A stretch of 25,002 bases of DNA from Actinomycetes bacterium (GCA_023428065.1 JAEYZI010000023.1:1-25002); one strand, 5' to 3'; shown: positions 13,776 to 21,760, numbered from the stretch's first letter. Notes: generated by a model from the letters alone, not told the origin. Made by a program: numbers and translations.

Positions 13776-14510
13776 GTGGATCCGGGAGAGATCGTCGTCT
13801 CCGGCGGGCTGTGGCTCGCCGTGCCCATCGCGCTCGCGGCGGGGCTGCTGTCGTTCCTCTCGCCGTGCGTGCTCCCCCTCGTGCCCGGCTACCTCGGCTA
13901 CGTGTCGGGTGTCACGGGCGGGGCCGCCCGCACGCGCTCGCGGATGACCGCGGGCGCGCTGCTCTTCGTCGCCGGGTTCTCGCTCGTCTTCATGGCGGTG
14001 TTCGTGCTCGCGGGCACCGCGGGGCGGTTCCTCCTGCAGTACGGCGACCTCATCGTGCGCATCGGCGGTGCGCTCATCATCGTGCTCGGCCTCGTGTTCA
14101 TCGGCCAGGTGACGGTGCTGCAACGCCAGGTGAAGCCGAGCTGGCGCCCGCGCGCGGGCCTCGTCGGCGCGCCGCTGCTCGGCATCCTCTTCGCGATCGG
14201 TTGGACGCCGTGCGTGGGGCCGACCCTCGTCGCCGTCGGATTCCTCGCGGGCTACGGCGGCGACCCGTGGCGTGCCGCGCTCATCGGGCTCGCATACTGC
14301 GCGGGCCTCGGCCTGCCGTTCGTGCTCGTCGCGGTCGGACTCGGCTGGGTGTCGTCGAGCCTGCGCTGGGTGCGCACGCACATCCGCGCCGTCAACATCG
14401 TCGGGGGCACCCTCCTCGTCGTCATCGGAGTGCTCATGGTCACCGGTCTGTGGAGCGTCATCATGTCGGAACTGGGGGCGGTGATCAGTGGCATCAGCAC
14501 CCCGCTCTGA
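13776..14510 (+). CDS. ccdA: Cytochrome c biogenesis protein CcdA
   Basis: The 244-residue membrane protein has about six transmembrane segments. Its redox pair is visible: C31 in SFLSPCVLPLVPGYLGYVSG and C146 in GWTPCVGPTL, both in the pseudo-symmetric proline-flanked motifs of DsbD/CcdA. It carries electrons from cytoplasmic thioredoxin across the membrane to ResA. The start is the GTG at 13776, 3 nt after the resA stop; there is no strong ribosome binding site, so coupling is likely. The end overlaps the resB start by 23 nt. Confidence 0.94.
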   Translation: MDPGEIVVSGGLWLAVPIALAAGLLSFLSPCVLPLVPGYLGYVSGVTGGAARTRSRMTAGALLFVAGFSLVFMAVFVLAGTAGRFLLQYGDLIVRIGGALIIVLGLVFIGQVTVLQRQVKPSWRPRAGLVGAPLLGILFAIGWTPCVGPTLVAVGFLAGYGGDPWRAALIGLAYCAGLGLPFVLVAVGLGWVSSSLRWVRTHIRAVNIVGGTLLVVIGVLMVTGLWSVIMSELGAVISGISTPL

Positions 14511-16131
14511 CACGGACCCGCTGCGGCCGGCCGACCACATCGACGCCGAGCCGCCCGAGCCGGGCGTCACGCAGCCGAAGCTCGGCGTCACGGGCTACCT
14601 GCGCTTCTTCTGGCGTCAGCTCACGAGCATGCGCACGGCGCTCGTGCTGCTGCTCCTGCTCGCCCTCGCGGCGGTGCCGGGCTCGCTCGTCCCGCAGCGC
14701 AGCTCCGACCCCAACGGCGTCATCCAGTACGAGCGCGACAACCCCGAGGCGTTCCGCATCCTCGACGGGCTCGGCGTCTTCTCGACCTTCAGCTCGCCGT
14801 GGTTCTCGGCCATCTACCTGCTGCTGTTCATCTCGCTCGTCGGCTGCATCCTGCCGCGCACGAAGCACCACCTCGACGCCCTCCGCGCGCGGCCGCCGAA
14901 GACCCCCGCGCGCCTCTCGCGGCTCGTAGGCTACACCGAGCGCACCGCGGCGACGGATGTCGAGACCGCCGTCACGGAGGCCGCGCGCGTCCTGCGCGGG
15001 GCCGGCTACCGCATCGAGCGCTACCCGTCGCCGAGCTCGGGCCGCCCCGCCGACTCGGTCTCCGCGGAGCGCGGCTACCTGCGCGAGACGGGCAATCTCA
15101 TCTTCCACAGCGCCCTCGTGGGCGTGCTCGTCGCGGTCGGCATCGGCGGCGGGTACGGCTACAGCGGCCAGCGTGTCATCGTCCAGGACACCGCCTTCAC
15201 GAACTCCCTCGCGAGCTACGACTCGTTCAACCCCGGGCGCTTCTTCACCGACGACGCGCTCGAGCCCTTCTCGGTGCGGCTCGACGAGTTCGACGGCCGC
15301 TACCAGCTCGACCCCGCGAAGGGCGTGTACCAGCCGACCGACTTCACGGCCCACCTCTCCACCCGCACGCCCGACGGCGACTGGACCCCCGCCGAGCTCA
15401 AGGTCAACTCGCCGCTCGAACTCGGAGGCACCAAGGTCTACCTCCTCGGCAACGGCTACGCGCCCGTCGTGACCGTGACCGACCCGGAGGGCGAGGTCGC
15501 CTTCTCGGGACCCGTCGCCTTCCTGCCCCAGGACGCCAACCTGCGCAGCCTCGGCGTCATCAAGGTGCCGGACGGCCTCGCCGAGCAGCTCGGGTTCCTC
15601 GGCTTCTTCTACCCCGACCCGCTCGAGCTCGAGGACGGCACCTACACCTCGCTGTCGCCCTACGCGAGCGACGCGAGCCTGCTCACGCTCACCGTCTACA
15701 CGGGCGATCTCGGCCTCGACGCCGGCGTGAGCGTCAACGCCTACTCGCTCGACACCGACGAGCTCACCCAGATCGCGGGGCCCAAGGCCGACGTGGCCGC
15801 GCTCGAGCTCGAGCAGGGCCAGACCGCGGAACTGCCGGACGGGCTCGGCACCATCCGCTTCGACGGGGTCAAGCGCTTCGCGAGCCTCGAGTTCCATCAC
15901 GACCCCACCGAGAACTGGGTGCTCGTCTTCGCGCTGCTCATCCTCGGCGGCCTGCTCGTGAGCCTCTTCGTGCCGCGCCGCCGGATGTGGGTGCGCGCCG
16001 TGCCCGACGGCGACGGCGTGCGCCTCGAATACGCGGGGCTCGCCCGCGGCGAGGATCCGGGACTCGCGGATGCCGTCGCCGACATCGCCCGGAGACATAC
16101 CGAAAGGCTCGAACGTAGGATGAACCAGTGA
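14488..16131 (+). CDS. resB: Cytochrome c biogenesis protein ResB
   Basis: The product has 547 residues and starts at a GTG inside ccdA. It has the ResB plan: a cytoplasmic start, membrane segments at about 50-70, 107-125 and 205-222, then a large extracytoplasmic beta-rich domain (about 225-470) and a last segment at about 473-492 with a short cytoplasmic tail. LRFFWRQLTSMRTALVLLLL and SLVGCILPRTKHH are recognisable ResB stretches. With CcsB it forms the system II synthase that exports heme and attaches it to apocytochromes. The last codons overlap the ccsB start by 4 nt. Confidence 0.93.
   Translation: MASAPRSDTDPLRPADHIDAEPPEPGVTQPKLGVTGYLRFFWRQLTSMRTALVLLLLLALAAVPGSLVPQRSSDPNGVIQYERDNPEAFRILDGLGVFSTFSSPWFSAIYLLLFISLVGCILPRTKHHLDALRARPPKTPARLSRLVGYTERTAATDVETAVTEAARVLRGAGYRIERYPSPSSGRPADSVSAERGYLRETGNLIFHSALVGVLVAVGIGGGYGYSGQRVIVQDTAFTNSLASYDSFNPGRFFTDDALEPFSVRLDEFDGRYQLDPAKGVYQPTDFTAHLSTRTPDGDWTPAELKVNSPLELGGTKVYLLGNGYAPVVTVTDPEGEVAFSGPVAFLPQDANLRSLGVIKVPDGLAEQLGFLGFFYPDPLELEDGTYTSLSPYASDASLLTLTVYTGDLGLDAGVSVNAYSLDTDELTQIAGPKADVAALELEQGQTAELPDGLGTIRFDGVKRFASLEFHHDPTENWVLVFALLILGGLLVSLFVPRRRMWVRAVPDGDGVRLEYAGLARGEDPGLADAVADIARRHTERLERRMNQ
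16116..16121 (+). promoter_or_regulatory. Possible internal -10 TAGGAT for ccsB
   Basis: TAGGAT lies inside the last codons of resB, exactly 6 nt (GAACCA) before the ccsB GTG. A partial -35 match, GAGACA at 16092-16097, sits 18 nt upstream. If active, ccsB would also be made from a leaderless message independent of the operon. Confidence 0.4.
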
Positions 16132-17096
16132 CGACCGAGACCCTCGCCGCCTACTCGCTTCTGGCGGTCTACTCGGCGGCCGTGGTGTACGTGCTCGCCT
16201 TCATCGCCTACGTCGTCGACCTGTCGCGCCGCTCGAGCGAGGCCGTCGCCACGCAGCCCGCGCGGGCCGCCGCGTCGTCCGCCTCCGCCACCGCGGGGGG
16301 CACGACGCTCGTCGAGGCCCCGCCCATCCCATCCGCGGCCCCCGCGCGGCCCGGCAAGGCCACCCGCATCGCGCTCGCCCTCACGGTGCTCGGCTTCGCC
16401 GTGCACGTGCTCGCGATCGTGCTGCGCGGCATCGCGAACGCCCACGCGCCGTGGGCCAACATGTTCGAGTTCGCCGTCACGGGCACCGCCGCGATCGTCG
16501 GCGTCTACCTCGTCGTCACCGCGATCCGCGACGTGCGCTTCATCGGCTCGTACATCACCGGCATGGCGGCCCTGCTGCTCATGCTCGCCTCCATGAACGT
16601 CTACGTCGACGTCGTGCCGCTTCCGCCGCCCCTGCAGTCGGGATGGCTCATCGTGCACATCCTCGTCGCGGTGCTCGGCACGGGCTTCTTCGCGCTCGGC
16701 GCCGGATTCTCCATCGCCCAGCTGCTGCAGGCGCGTCGCGAGACCGGGGCGACCGACAAGCCGCGCTTCCTGCAGGCGTTCCCGACCTCGCAGGCGCTCG
16801 AGAACCTCGCCTACCGCGTCAACGTCATCGGGTTCGCGTTCTGGACCTTCACCCTCATCGCGGGCGCCATCTGGGCCGAGCACGCGTGGGGACGCTACTG
16901 GGGCTGGGACACCAAGGAGGTGTGGACGTTCATCATCTGGGTCGTCTTCGCCGGCTACATCCACGCGCGCGCGACCCGCGGATGGCGTGGGGCTCCCTCC
17001 GCCTGGCTCTCGATCGTCGGCTTCGCCGCGGTGCTGTTCAACTTCACCGTCGTGAACCTCTTCTTCAAGGGCATGCACGCCTACTCGGGTCTCTGA
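16128..17096 (+). CDS. ccsB: Cytochrome c biogenesis protein CcsB (ResC/CcsA family)
   Basis: The 322-residue polytopic protein carries the heme-handling Trp-rich motif WGRYWGWDTKEVW at residues 254-266. Candidate heme-ligand histidines lie at H93, H279 and H317 around it. A membrane segment at about 8-28 is followed by an unusually Ala/Pro-rich loop (about 36-75) before the core. With ResB it passes heme to apocytochrome c on the outer face of the membrane. Start is a GTG overlapping the resB stop. It ends the plus-strand run and is convergent with menC, 55 bp away. Confidence 0.94.
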   Translation: MTTETLAAYSLLAVYSAAVVYVLAFIAYVVDLSRRSSEAVATQPARAAASSASATAGGTTLVEAPPIPSAAPARPGKATRIALALTVLGFAVHVLAIVLRGIANAHAPWANMFEFAVTGTAAIVGVYLVVTAIRDVRFIGSYITGMAALLLMLASMNVYVDVVPLPPPLQSGWLIVHILVAVLGTGFFALGAGFSIAQLLQARRETGATDKPRFLQAFPTSQALENLAYRVNVIGFAFWTFTLIAGAIWAEHAWGRYWGWDTKEVWTFIIWVVFAGYIHARATRGWRGAPSAWLSIVGFAAVLFNFTVVNLFFKGMHAYSGL

Positions 17097-17151
17097 GCGC
17101 GGTTCGGCCGGCGCCCATGGTCGGTCGGTCAGCCCGCGTGGCCGAGGCGCC

Positions 17152-18129
17152 CTACGGCAGCAGGGCGGCGCAGCGGCGCAGCCGCTCGTGCCACCACGCG
17201 ACGCGCTCGGGCGGTGCGGCGTGCGCCCGGAGCAGCTCGGCATCCGGTTCCACCGCGCGCACGGGGATCGCGCCGTCGACCGGCACGAGCGGGTCGCGCG
17301 TGACGTCGGCCGCGAGCAGCGCCGCCGTGCCCAGACCGCAGTCGGCGTCGAGCTCGGGCAGGGCCGCCGCGAGCCGCGCGCCCATCGCGAGGCCCACCGA
17401 GGTGTCGATCGCGCTCGACACGACCGCGGGGAGCCCCGCCTCCGCGACGATCTGCAACGCACGCGCGACCCCGCCGAGCGGCTGGACCTTGACGACGAGC
17501 AGGTCGGCCGCCCCCGCGCGCGCCACCTCGAGCGGGTCGTCCGCCTTCCGCACGCTCTCGTCGGCCGCGATCGGCAGCTGCCAGTCGCGCAGGCGCTCCC
17601 GCAGCTCGGCGAGCTCCGGCACGGTCGCGCACGGCTGCTCGAGGTACTCGAGGTCGTAGCGGCTCAGCTCGTGCGCCGCGCGCTCCGCCTGGTCGAGGGT
17701 CCAGGCGCCGTTCGCATCCACCCGGATGCGGCCCTCCGGTCCGAGGATGCGGCGCACCTCGCGCACGCGCGCGATGTCGTCCTCGAGGGTCTCGCGGGCA
17801 TCCGCGACCTTCACCTTGACGGTGCGAACGGCGCCGAAGCGGGCGAGCACCTCGGCGATGCGCCCGACGGGCACGGTCGGCAGCGTCGCGTTGACGGGGA
17901 TCGCGTCGCGCAGCACGGGCGCCGGATCGCCCCACGCGGCGTCGATCGCCGCGGCGAGCCAGGCGGAGGCCCCCGCGTCGTCGTACTCGAGGAACGGCGA
18001 GAACTCCCCCCAGCCGCGCGGGCCGCGCAGCAGCACCGCCTCCCGCTCGTCGACGCCGCGGAAGCGCGTGACGAGCGGGAGCCGCACGACGCGGGCCGAC
18101 GCGAGCAGCTCGTCGACGCCCGGGGTCAT
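17152..18129 (-). CDS. menC: o-Succinylbenzoate synthase MenC
   Basis: This 325-residue enolase-superfamily enzyme dehydrates SHCHC to o-succinylbenzoate in menaquinone synthesis. Catalytic residues are all in place: KVK at K105/K107, metal ligands D138 (RVDANGAW), E164 (YLEQP) and D190 (AADES), and the second lysine K214 (VVKVQP). Length is typical of the actinobacterial form. The start ATG at 18129 is preceded by CAGACT at 6 nt. It is divergent from the small membrane protein gene coupled to menB, so the two sides of the pathway share a 59-bp promoter region. Confidence 0.93.
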   Translation of the reverse strand: MTPGVDELLASARVVRLPLVTRFRGVDEREAVLLRGPRGWGEFSPFLEYDDAGASAWLAAAIDAAWGDPAPVLRDAIPVNATLPTVPVGRIAEVLARFGAVRTVKVKVADARETLEDDIARVREVRRILGPEGRIRVDANGAWTLDQAERAAHELSRYDLEYLEQPCATVPELAELRERLRDWQLPIAADESVRKADDPLEVARAGAADLLVVKVQPLGGVARALQIVAEAGLPAVVSSAIDTSVGLAMGARLAAALPELDADCGLGTAALLAADVTRDPLVPVDGAIPVRAVEPDAELLRAHAAPPERVAWWHERLRRCAALLP

Positions 18130-18135
18130 GCCCTC

Positions 18136-18141
18136 AGTCTG
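18136..18141 (-). promoter_or_regulatory. -10-like hexamer CAGACT before menC
   Basis: On the minus strand CAGACT is followed by 6 nt (GAGGGC) and ATG. It departs from TANNNT at the first base. The GAGGG next to the ATG is too close to act as a normal ribosome binding site. Confidence 0.35.
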
Positions 18142-18176
18142 CCCGCATCCGCCCGTCCGCGTGCGCGGGGAGCGCC

Positions 18177-18182
18177 TAGGGT
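18177..18182 (+). promoter_or_regulatory. -10 hexamer TAGGGT, leaderless start of the menB transcript
   Basis: TAGGGT, 6 nt (GGGAAC), then the GTG at 18189. No Shine-Dalgarno is visible. It would drive the small membrane protein, menB and menE. Confidence 0.55.
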
Positions 18183-18188
18183 GGGAAC

Positions 18189-18545
18189 GTGAGCGACGGG
18201 CTGCAGATCTTCGACGTGGCGGCGGACGCCGATGTCGCCGACGCGCCCGACGCCGCGCTGGCGCCGCGTCGCCCGCGCTGGCCCGGGTCGCTCGCGGGCG
18301 GCATCGCGATCCTCATGATCGTCACGTGGGCGGTCGCCCTCGTGTGCTCGCTCGCGGGCATGTTCGAGCTCGCCGTCGGTCTGTCGCTCTCGGCGATCCT
18401 GCTGAGCGTCATCGCGGTCGTCGCGGGCATCGTCGCGATCGTGGGCGGGTGGGGTCGCGGGTGGGGCGTCGCAGCGGTCGTCGTCGGCGTGCTCCTCAAC
18501 CCCGTCGTGCTGCTGTACGGGCTCAGCTGGATCGGAGCGCTGTGA
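18189..18545 (+). CDS. Small membrane protein coupled to menB (unknown function)
   Basis: I do not recognise this 118-residue protein. An acidic Ala/Asp-rich start (about 1-25) is followed by RRPRWPG and three hydrophobic segments at about 36-59, 62-88 and 93-117. The last two are separated by GGWGRGWG. There are no obvious catalytic residues. It is probably an inner-membrane protein with a cytoplasmic N-terminus. Its TGA overlaps the menB GTG by 4 nt, so the two are translated together. It might help place the soluble pathway near the membrane-bound MenA, but that is a guess. Coding is supported by the operon position and the leaderless-type start. Confidence 0.75.
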   Translation: MSDGLQIFDVAADADVADAPDAALAPRRPRWPGSLAGGIAILMIVTWAVALVCSLAGMFELAVGLSLSAILLSVIAVVAGIVAIVGGWGRGWGVAAVVVGVLLNPVVLLYGLSWIGAL

Positions 18546-19459
18546 TCTCGGAACTGTTCGACCCCGCCGTGTGGCGCGAGGTGCCGGGCTTCGACGACCT
18601 CGCCGACGTCACCTACCACCTCGACACCACGGGACGCATCGCCCGCGTCGCCTTCAACCGGCCCGAGGTGCGCAACGCGTTCCGGCCGCAGACGGTCGAC
18701 GAGCTCGCTCGCGCCCTCGACGACGCCCGCCAGAATCCGCGGGTCGGCGTCGTGCTGCTGACGGGCAACGGCCCGAGCCCCAAGGACGGCGGCTGGGCGT
18801 TCAGCTCGGGAGGCGACCAGCGCATCCGCGGACGCAGCGGCTACGAGTACGAGAGCCCGTCGGATGCGGCGGCCGAGGAGGGCGATCCGGCGCGCGCGGC
18901 GGCAGGCGGACGCCTGCACATCCTCGAGGTGCAGCGGCTCATCCGCTTCATGCCGAAGGTCGTCATCGCCCTCGTGCCGGGGTGGGCGGCCGGCGGCGGC
19001 CACTCGCTGCACGTCGTGTGCGACCTGACGATCGCGAGTCGCGAGCACGCGCGCTTCAAGCAGACGGATGCCGACGTCGGCTCCTTCGACGCGGGCTACG
19101 GCTCGGCGTACTTCGCGCGCCAGGTGGGCCAGAAGGTCGCCCGCGAGGTGTTCTTCCTCGCCGAGGAGTACGACGCCGAGCGCGCCTACGAGATGGGCGC
19201 CGTCAACGCCGTCGTGCCCCACGCCGAGCTCGAGGTCGCGGGGCTCGCGTGGGCGCAGACGATCCTCGGCAAGAGCCCCACCGCCATCCGCATGCTCAAG
19301 TTCGCGATGAACGCGGTCGACGACGGGATGGTCGGGCTGCAGGTGTTCGCGGGCGAGGCGACGCGTCTCGCCTACGGAACCGACGAGGCGGCCGAGGGTC
19401 GCGATGCGTTCCTCGAGAAGCGCGCCCCCGACTGGGGACCCTATCCATGGCACTACTGA
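18542..19459 (+). CDS. menB: 1,4-Dihydroxy-2-naphthoyl-CoA synthase MenB
   Basis: This 305-residue crotonase-fold enzyme closes the ring of o-succinylbenzoyl-CoA. Signature stretches are VRNAFRPQTVDEL (about 43-55), the oxyanion-loop AFSSGGDQRIRGRSGY (86-101), the active-site QTDADVGSFDAGYG (174-187) and the conserved C-terminal PDWGPYPWHY. Length fits the family. The GTG start overlaps the small membrane protein's stop. It is followed after 4 nt by menE, which makes its substrate, and acts in the cytoplasm, normally as a hexamer. Confidence 0.96.
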   Translation: MISELFDPAVWREVPGFDDLADVTYHLDTTGRIARVAFNRPEVRNAFRPQTVDELARALDDARQNPRVGVVLLTGNGPSPKDGGWAFSSGGDQRIRGRSGYEYESPSDAAAEEGDPARAAAGGRLHILEVQRLIRFMPKVVIALVPGWAAGGGHSLHVVCDLTIASREHARFKQTDADVGSFDAGYGSAYFARQVGQKVAREVFFLAEEYDAERAYEMGAVNAVVPHAELEVAGLAWAQTILGKSPTAIRMLKFAMNAVDDGMVGLQVFAGEATRLAYGTDEAAEGRDAFLEKRAPDWGPYPWHY

Positions 19460-19463
19460 GGCG

Positions 19464-20591
19464 ATGAGACCACTCGTCGAGGTGCCGGCGGCCGCGGGGG
19501 ACATCGCGGTGCTCGCGGCGCTGCGGGCGGCGTTCGCGGGCGGCCCCGCGCTCTTCGTCGCGGGGAGCGCCCCGCGGCTCGCGGACCCCCTGCCCGAGAC
19601 GGTCGCGCAGCACGTGGGCCTCGTCGTGGAGACGAGCGGCACGACGGGGCGGCCGAAGCGCGTCGTGCTGCCCGCGGATGCCGTGCTCGCCTCCGCCGCG
19701 GCGAGCTCGTCGGCGCTCGGCGGTCCCGCGCAGTGGGTGCTCGCGCTGCCGGTGCACTACATCGCGGGGCTCAACGTGCTCGCCCGCTCCCTCGTGGCCG
19801 AGACGACGCCCGTCGCCCTCGTGCCGGGAGGTTTCACGCCCGCCGCGTTCACCGCGGCCGCGGCGAGGCTCATGGAGGGGGTGCCGCACGCCGTCGCGCT
19901 CGTGCCCGGGCAGTTGGCGCGCCTGCTCGAGGACGAGGTCTCCCGCGAGGTGCTCCGCGGCTTCCAGGCGGTGCTCGTGGGGGGCCAGGCCACGCCGCGT
20001 CCGCTCGTGGAGAGCGCCCGCGACGCCGGCATCCGGGTCGTGCGCAGCTACGGTTCGAGCGAGACGAGCGGCGGGTGCGTCTACGAGGGCCGGCCGATCG
20101 GCGGCGCCCGCGTGCGGGTCGTCGACGGGGAGGTGCAGCTCGGCGGCGCGACGATCGCCGACGGCTACCTCGGCGACGACGAGCTCACGGCCGAGCGCTT
20201 CCTGAACGAGGACGGCGTGCGCTGGTTCCGCACCGCCGACGCGGGGGTGTGGGACGGTGACACGCTGCGCCTCATCGGGCGGCGCGACGACGTCATCGTC
20301 TCGGGCGGCGTGAAGGTCGCCCTCGGCGCGATCGAGGAGGTGCTGCGGGCGCAGCCCGGGTTCGCGGACGCGGTGGTCGTCGCGGTGACGGACGCGCGCT
20401 GGGGGCAGCGGCCCGTGGCGGTCGCCGCGGGGGAGCCCGTCGACGACGACGCAGCGCTCACGGCGGTCGCGGCGGCGCTCGGCCCCGTCGCGCGACCCGA
20501 CCGCGTCATCCGGGTGTCCTCGCTGCCGCTGCTGCCGAGCGGCAAGCCGGACCGCGCGGCGATCGCCCGCCGCGCGCGCTCCTCCCGGTAG
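19464..20591 (+). CDS. menE: o-Succinylbenzoate-CoA ligase MenE
   Basis: The 375-residue adenylate-forming enzyme activates o-succinylbenzoate with ATP and CoA. Motifs run in the expected order: P-loop TSGTTGRPK (57-65), YGSSETSGG (196-204), TAD at 257-259, the hinge GRRDDVIVSGG (272-282) and the catalytic lysine K361 in LPSGKPDR. It is shorter than the Bacillus enzyme, as in other actinobacteria, because the N-terminal part is reduced. I chose the ATG at 19464, 4 nt after menB; an in-frame ATG at 19404 would overlap menB by 56 nt and add a tail with no family resemblance. Confidence 0.94.
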   Translation: MRPLVEVPAAAGDIAVLAALRAAFAGGPALFVAGSAPRLADPLPETVAQHVGLVVETSGTTGRPKRVVLPADAVLASAAASSSALGGPAQWVLALPVHYIAGLNVLARSLVAETTPVALVPGGFTPAAFTAAAARLMEGVPHAVALVPGQLARLLEDEVSREVLRGFQAVLVGGQATPRPLVESARDAGIRVVRSYGSSETSGGCVYEGRPIGGARVRVVDGEVQLGGATIADGYLGDDELTAERFLNEDGVRWFRTADAGVWDGDTLRLIGRRDDVIVSGGVKVALGAIEEVLRAQPGFADAVVVAVTDARWGQRPVAVAAGEPVDDDAALTAVAAALGPVARPDRVIRVSSLPLLPSGKPDRAAIARRARSSR

Positions 20592-20593
20592 TA

Positions 20594-20651
20594 GTGCCCG
20601 TTCCGCGTGATAGTCGCCGAAGGAACGGGCACAAACACGCGGAACGGGAAC
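20594..20651. repeat. Intergenic element with two competing inverted repeats
   Basis: Arm A (20594-20609, beginning GTGCCCGTTCC) can pair with arm B (20622-20632) over 11 perfect base pairs, or with arm C (20636-20651) over 15 of 16. A:B and A:C exclude each other. B and C are near-direct repeats (GGAACGGGCAC and GGAACGGGAAC). The element fills most of the 87-bp menE-menA gap. No U-tract follows either hairpin, so a classical terminator or attenuator is not supported; a repeat unit, mRNA-processing site or conditional structure is possible. Confidence 0.7.
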
Positions 20652-20666
20652 TTCGGAGGAGGTCAG

Positions 20667-20672
20667 TAGGCT
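20667..20672 (+). promoter_or_regulatory. -10 hexamer TAGGCT, leaderless start of menA
   Basis: TAGGCT, 6 nt (TCCCTC), then GTG at 20679. The purine-rich GGAGGAGG at 20655-20662 is about 16 nt from the GTG, too far for a normal ribosome binding site. Confidence 0.55.
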
Positions 20673-20678
20673 TCCCTC

Positions 20679-21758
20679 GTGGCGAAGCAGCAACGGTTCG
20701 ATCCCCAGGCCATCGAGCGCGCGCGGGGCACCGCGTCCTCCACGTCCGGGCCGGCGGCGAAGACCGCCCGCGGCGGCTCCGCGAAGGGCATGGGCGGCAA
20801 GAACCGGGGACGAAGCGGCAGGCCCGGAGGCCGGTCGGCGGTCGAGGCGACGCCCGCGACCCTCGGCACCTGGATCGCGGCGGCGCGCCCGCTCACCCTC
20901 GCCCTCGCCGTCGCGCCCGTCGCGATCGGCACGGGCGCCGCGAGCCTGCTCATGGAGCACTGGTACGAGCACTGGCTGCGCGCGCTGCTCTGCCTCGCGG
21001 TCGCCGCCCTCCTGCAGATCGGCGTCAACTACGCCAACGACTACTCGGATGGCGTGCGCGGCACCGACGCGCACCGCGTGGGTCCTGCGCGCCTCGTCGG
21101 GTCGGGCCGTGCCCGCCCACGCCAGGTGCTCGTCGTGGCGCTCGTGTTCTTCGGTCTCGCGGCGCTCGCGGGACTCGCGCTCGTCATCCGCACCCAGCAC
21201 TGGTGGCTGGTCGCCTTCGGCGCCCTCGCGATCGTCGTGGCCTGGTTCTACACGGGCGGCAAGCGCCCCTACGGCTACGTCGCGGGTGTCGCCGAGCTCG
21301 CGGTGTTCGCGTTCTTCGGCATCGCCGCGGTCGCCGGCACGATGTTCGTGCAGGTGGGCACCGTCAACGTCGAGGCGTGGATCGGGGGCATCGCGGCGGG
21401 GCTCTTCGCCGTCGCCGTGCTGCACGTCAACAACCTCCGCGACCGGGTGCAGGATGCGGCGGCGGGCAAGCGCACGCTCGCCGTGCGCCTCGGCGACGTG
21501 CCGAGCCGCATCCTCTACGCGGTGCTCGTGCTCGCCCCGTTCGGGGTGCTCGTGTTCTACGTGCTCTTCTACGACCTCGCGGCGTACGTGTACTTCGCGC
21601 TACTCGCGGCGGCGCCCGCGGCGCTCATCGTGCTGACGGCGCGCACGGCGCGCGAGTACGTGCTCGCCCTGAAGCTCACGCTCCTCACGGCGCTCGCCTA
21701 CGGGCTCGGCCTCGGGGCCGCCCTCGCGTTCTACCTCGAGGTCGGCGTCGGCGCCTGA
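20679..21758 (+). CDS. menA: 1,4-Dihydroxy-2-naphthoate polyprenyltransferase MenA
   Basis: The 359-residue UbiA-family membrane enzyme joins the naphthoate head to the polyprenyl tail. The two Asp-rich metal-diphosphate motifs are clear: NYANDYSDGVRGTD (residues 117-130) and NNLRDRVQDAAAGKRT (251-266). Eight or nine transmembrane segments run from about 70 to 355. The first 57 residues are a separate basic, Gly/Ser/Arg-rich tail, probably disordered and cytoplasmic. The start is a GTG 6 nt after TAGGCT; internal starts would remove the tail but lack this promoter. It is convergent with the DUF4229 gene, 2 bp away. Confidence 0.94.
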   Translation: MAKQQRFDPQAIERARGTASSTSGPAAKTARGGSAKGMGGKNRGRSGRPGGRSAVEATPATLGTWIAAARPLTLALAVAPVAIGTGAASLLMEHWYEHWLRALLCLAVAALLQIGVNYANDYSDGVRGTDAHRVGPARLVGSGRARPRQVLVVALVFFGLAALAGLALVIRTQHWWLVAFGALAIVVAWFYTGGKRPYGYVAGVAELAVFAFFGIAAVAGTMFVQVGTVNVEAWIGGIAAGLFAVAVLHVNNLRDRVQDAAAGKRTLAVRLGDVPSRILYAVLVLAPFGVLVFYVLFYDLAAYVYFALLAAAPAALIVLTARTAREYVLALKLTLLTALAYGLGLGAALAFYLEVGVGA

Positions 21759-21760
21759 CG

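Noticed and set aside
17097..17151. Bidirectional terminator between ccsB and menC
   Set aside because: Only a weak 6-bp TCGGCC/GGCCGA pairing and no T-run on either strand.
20592..20678. Riboswitch or classical attenuator before menA
   Set aside because: Competing stems exist but there is no terminator U-tract, leader peptide or known aptamer core, and menA seems to have a leaderless start downstream.
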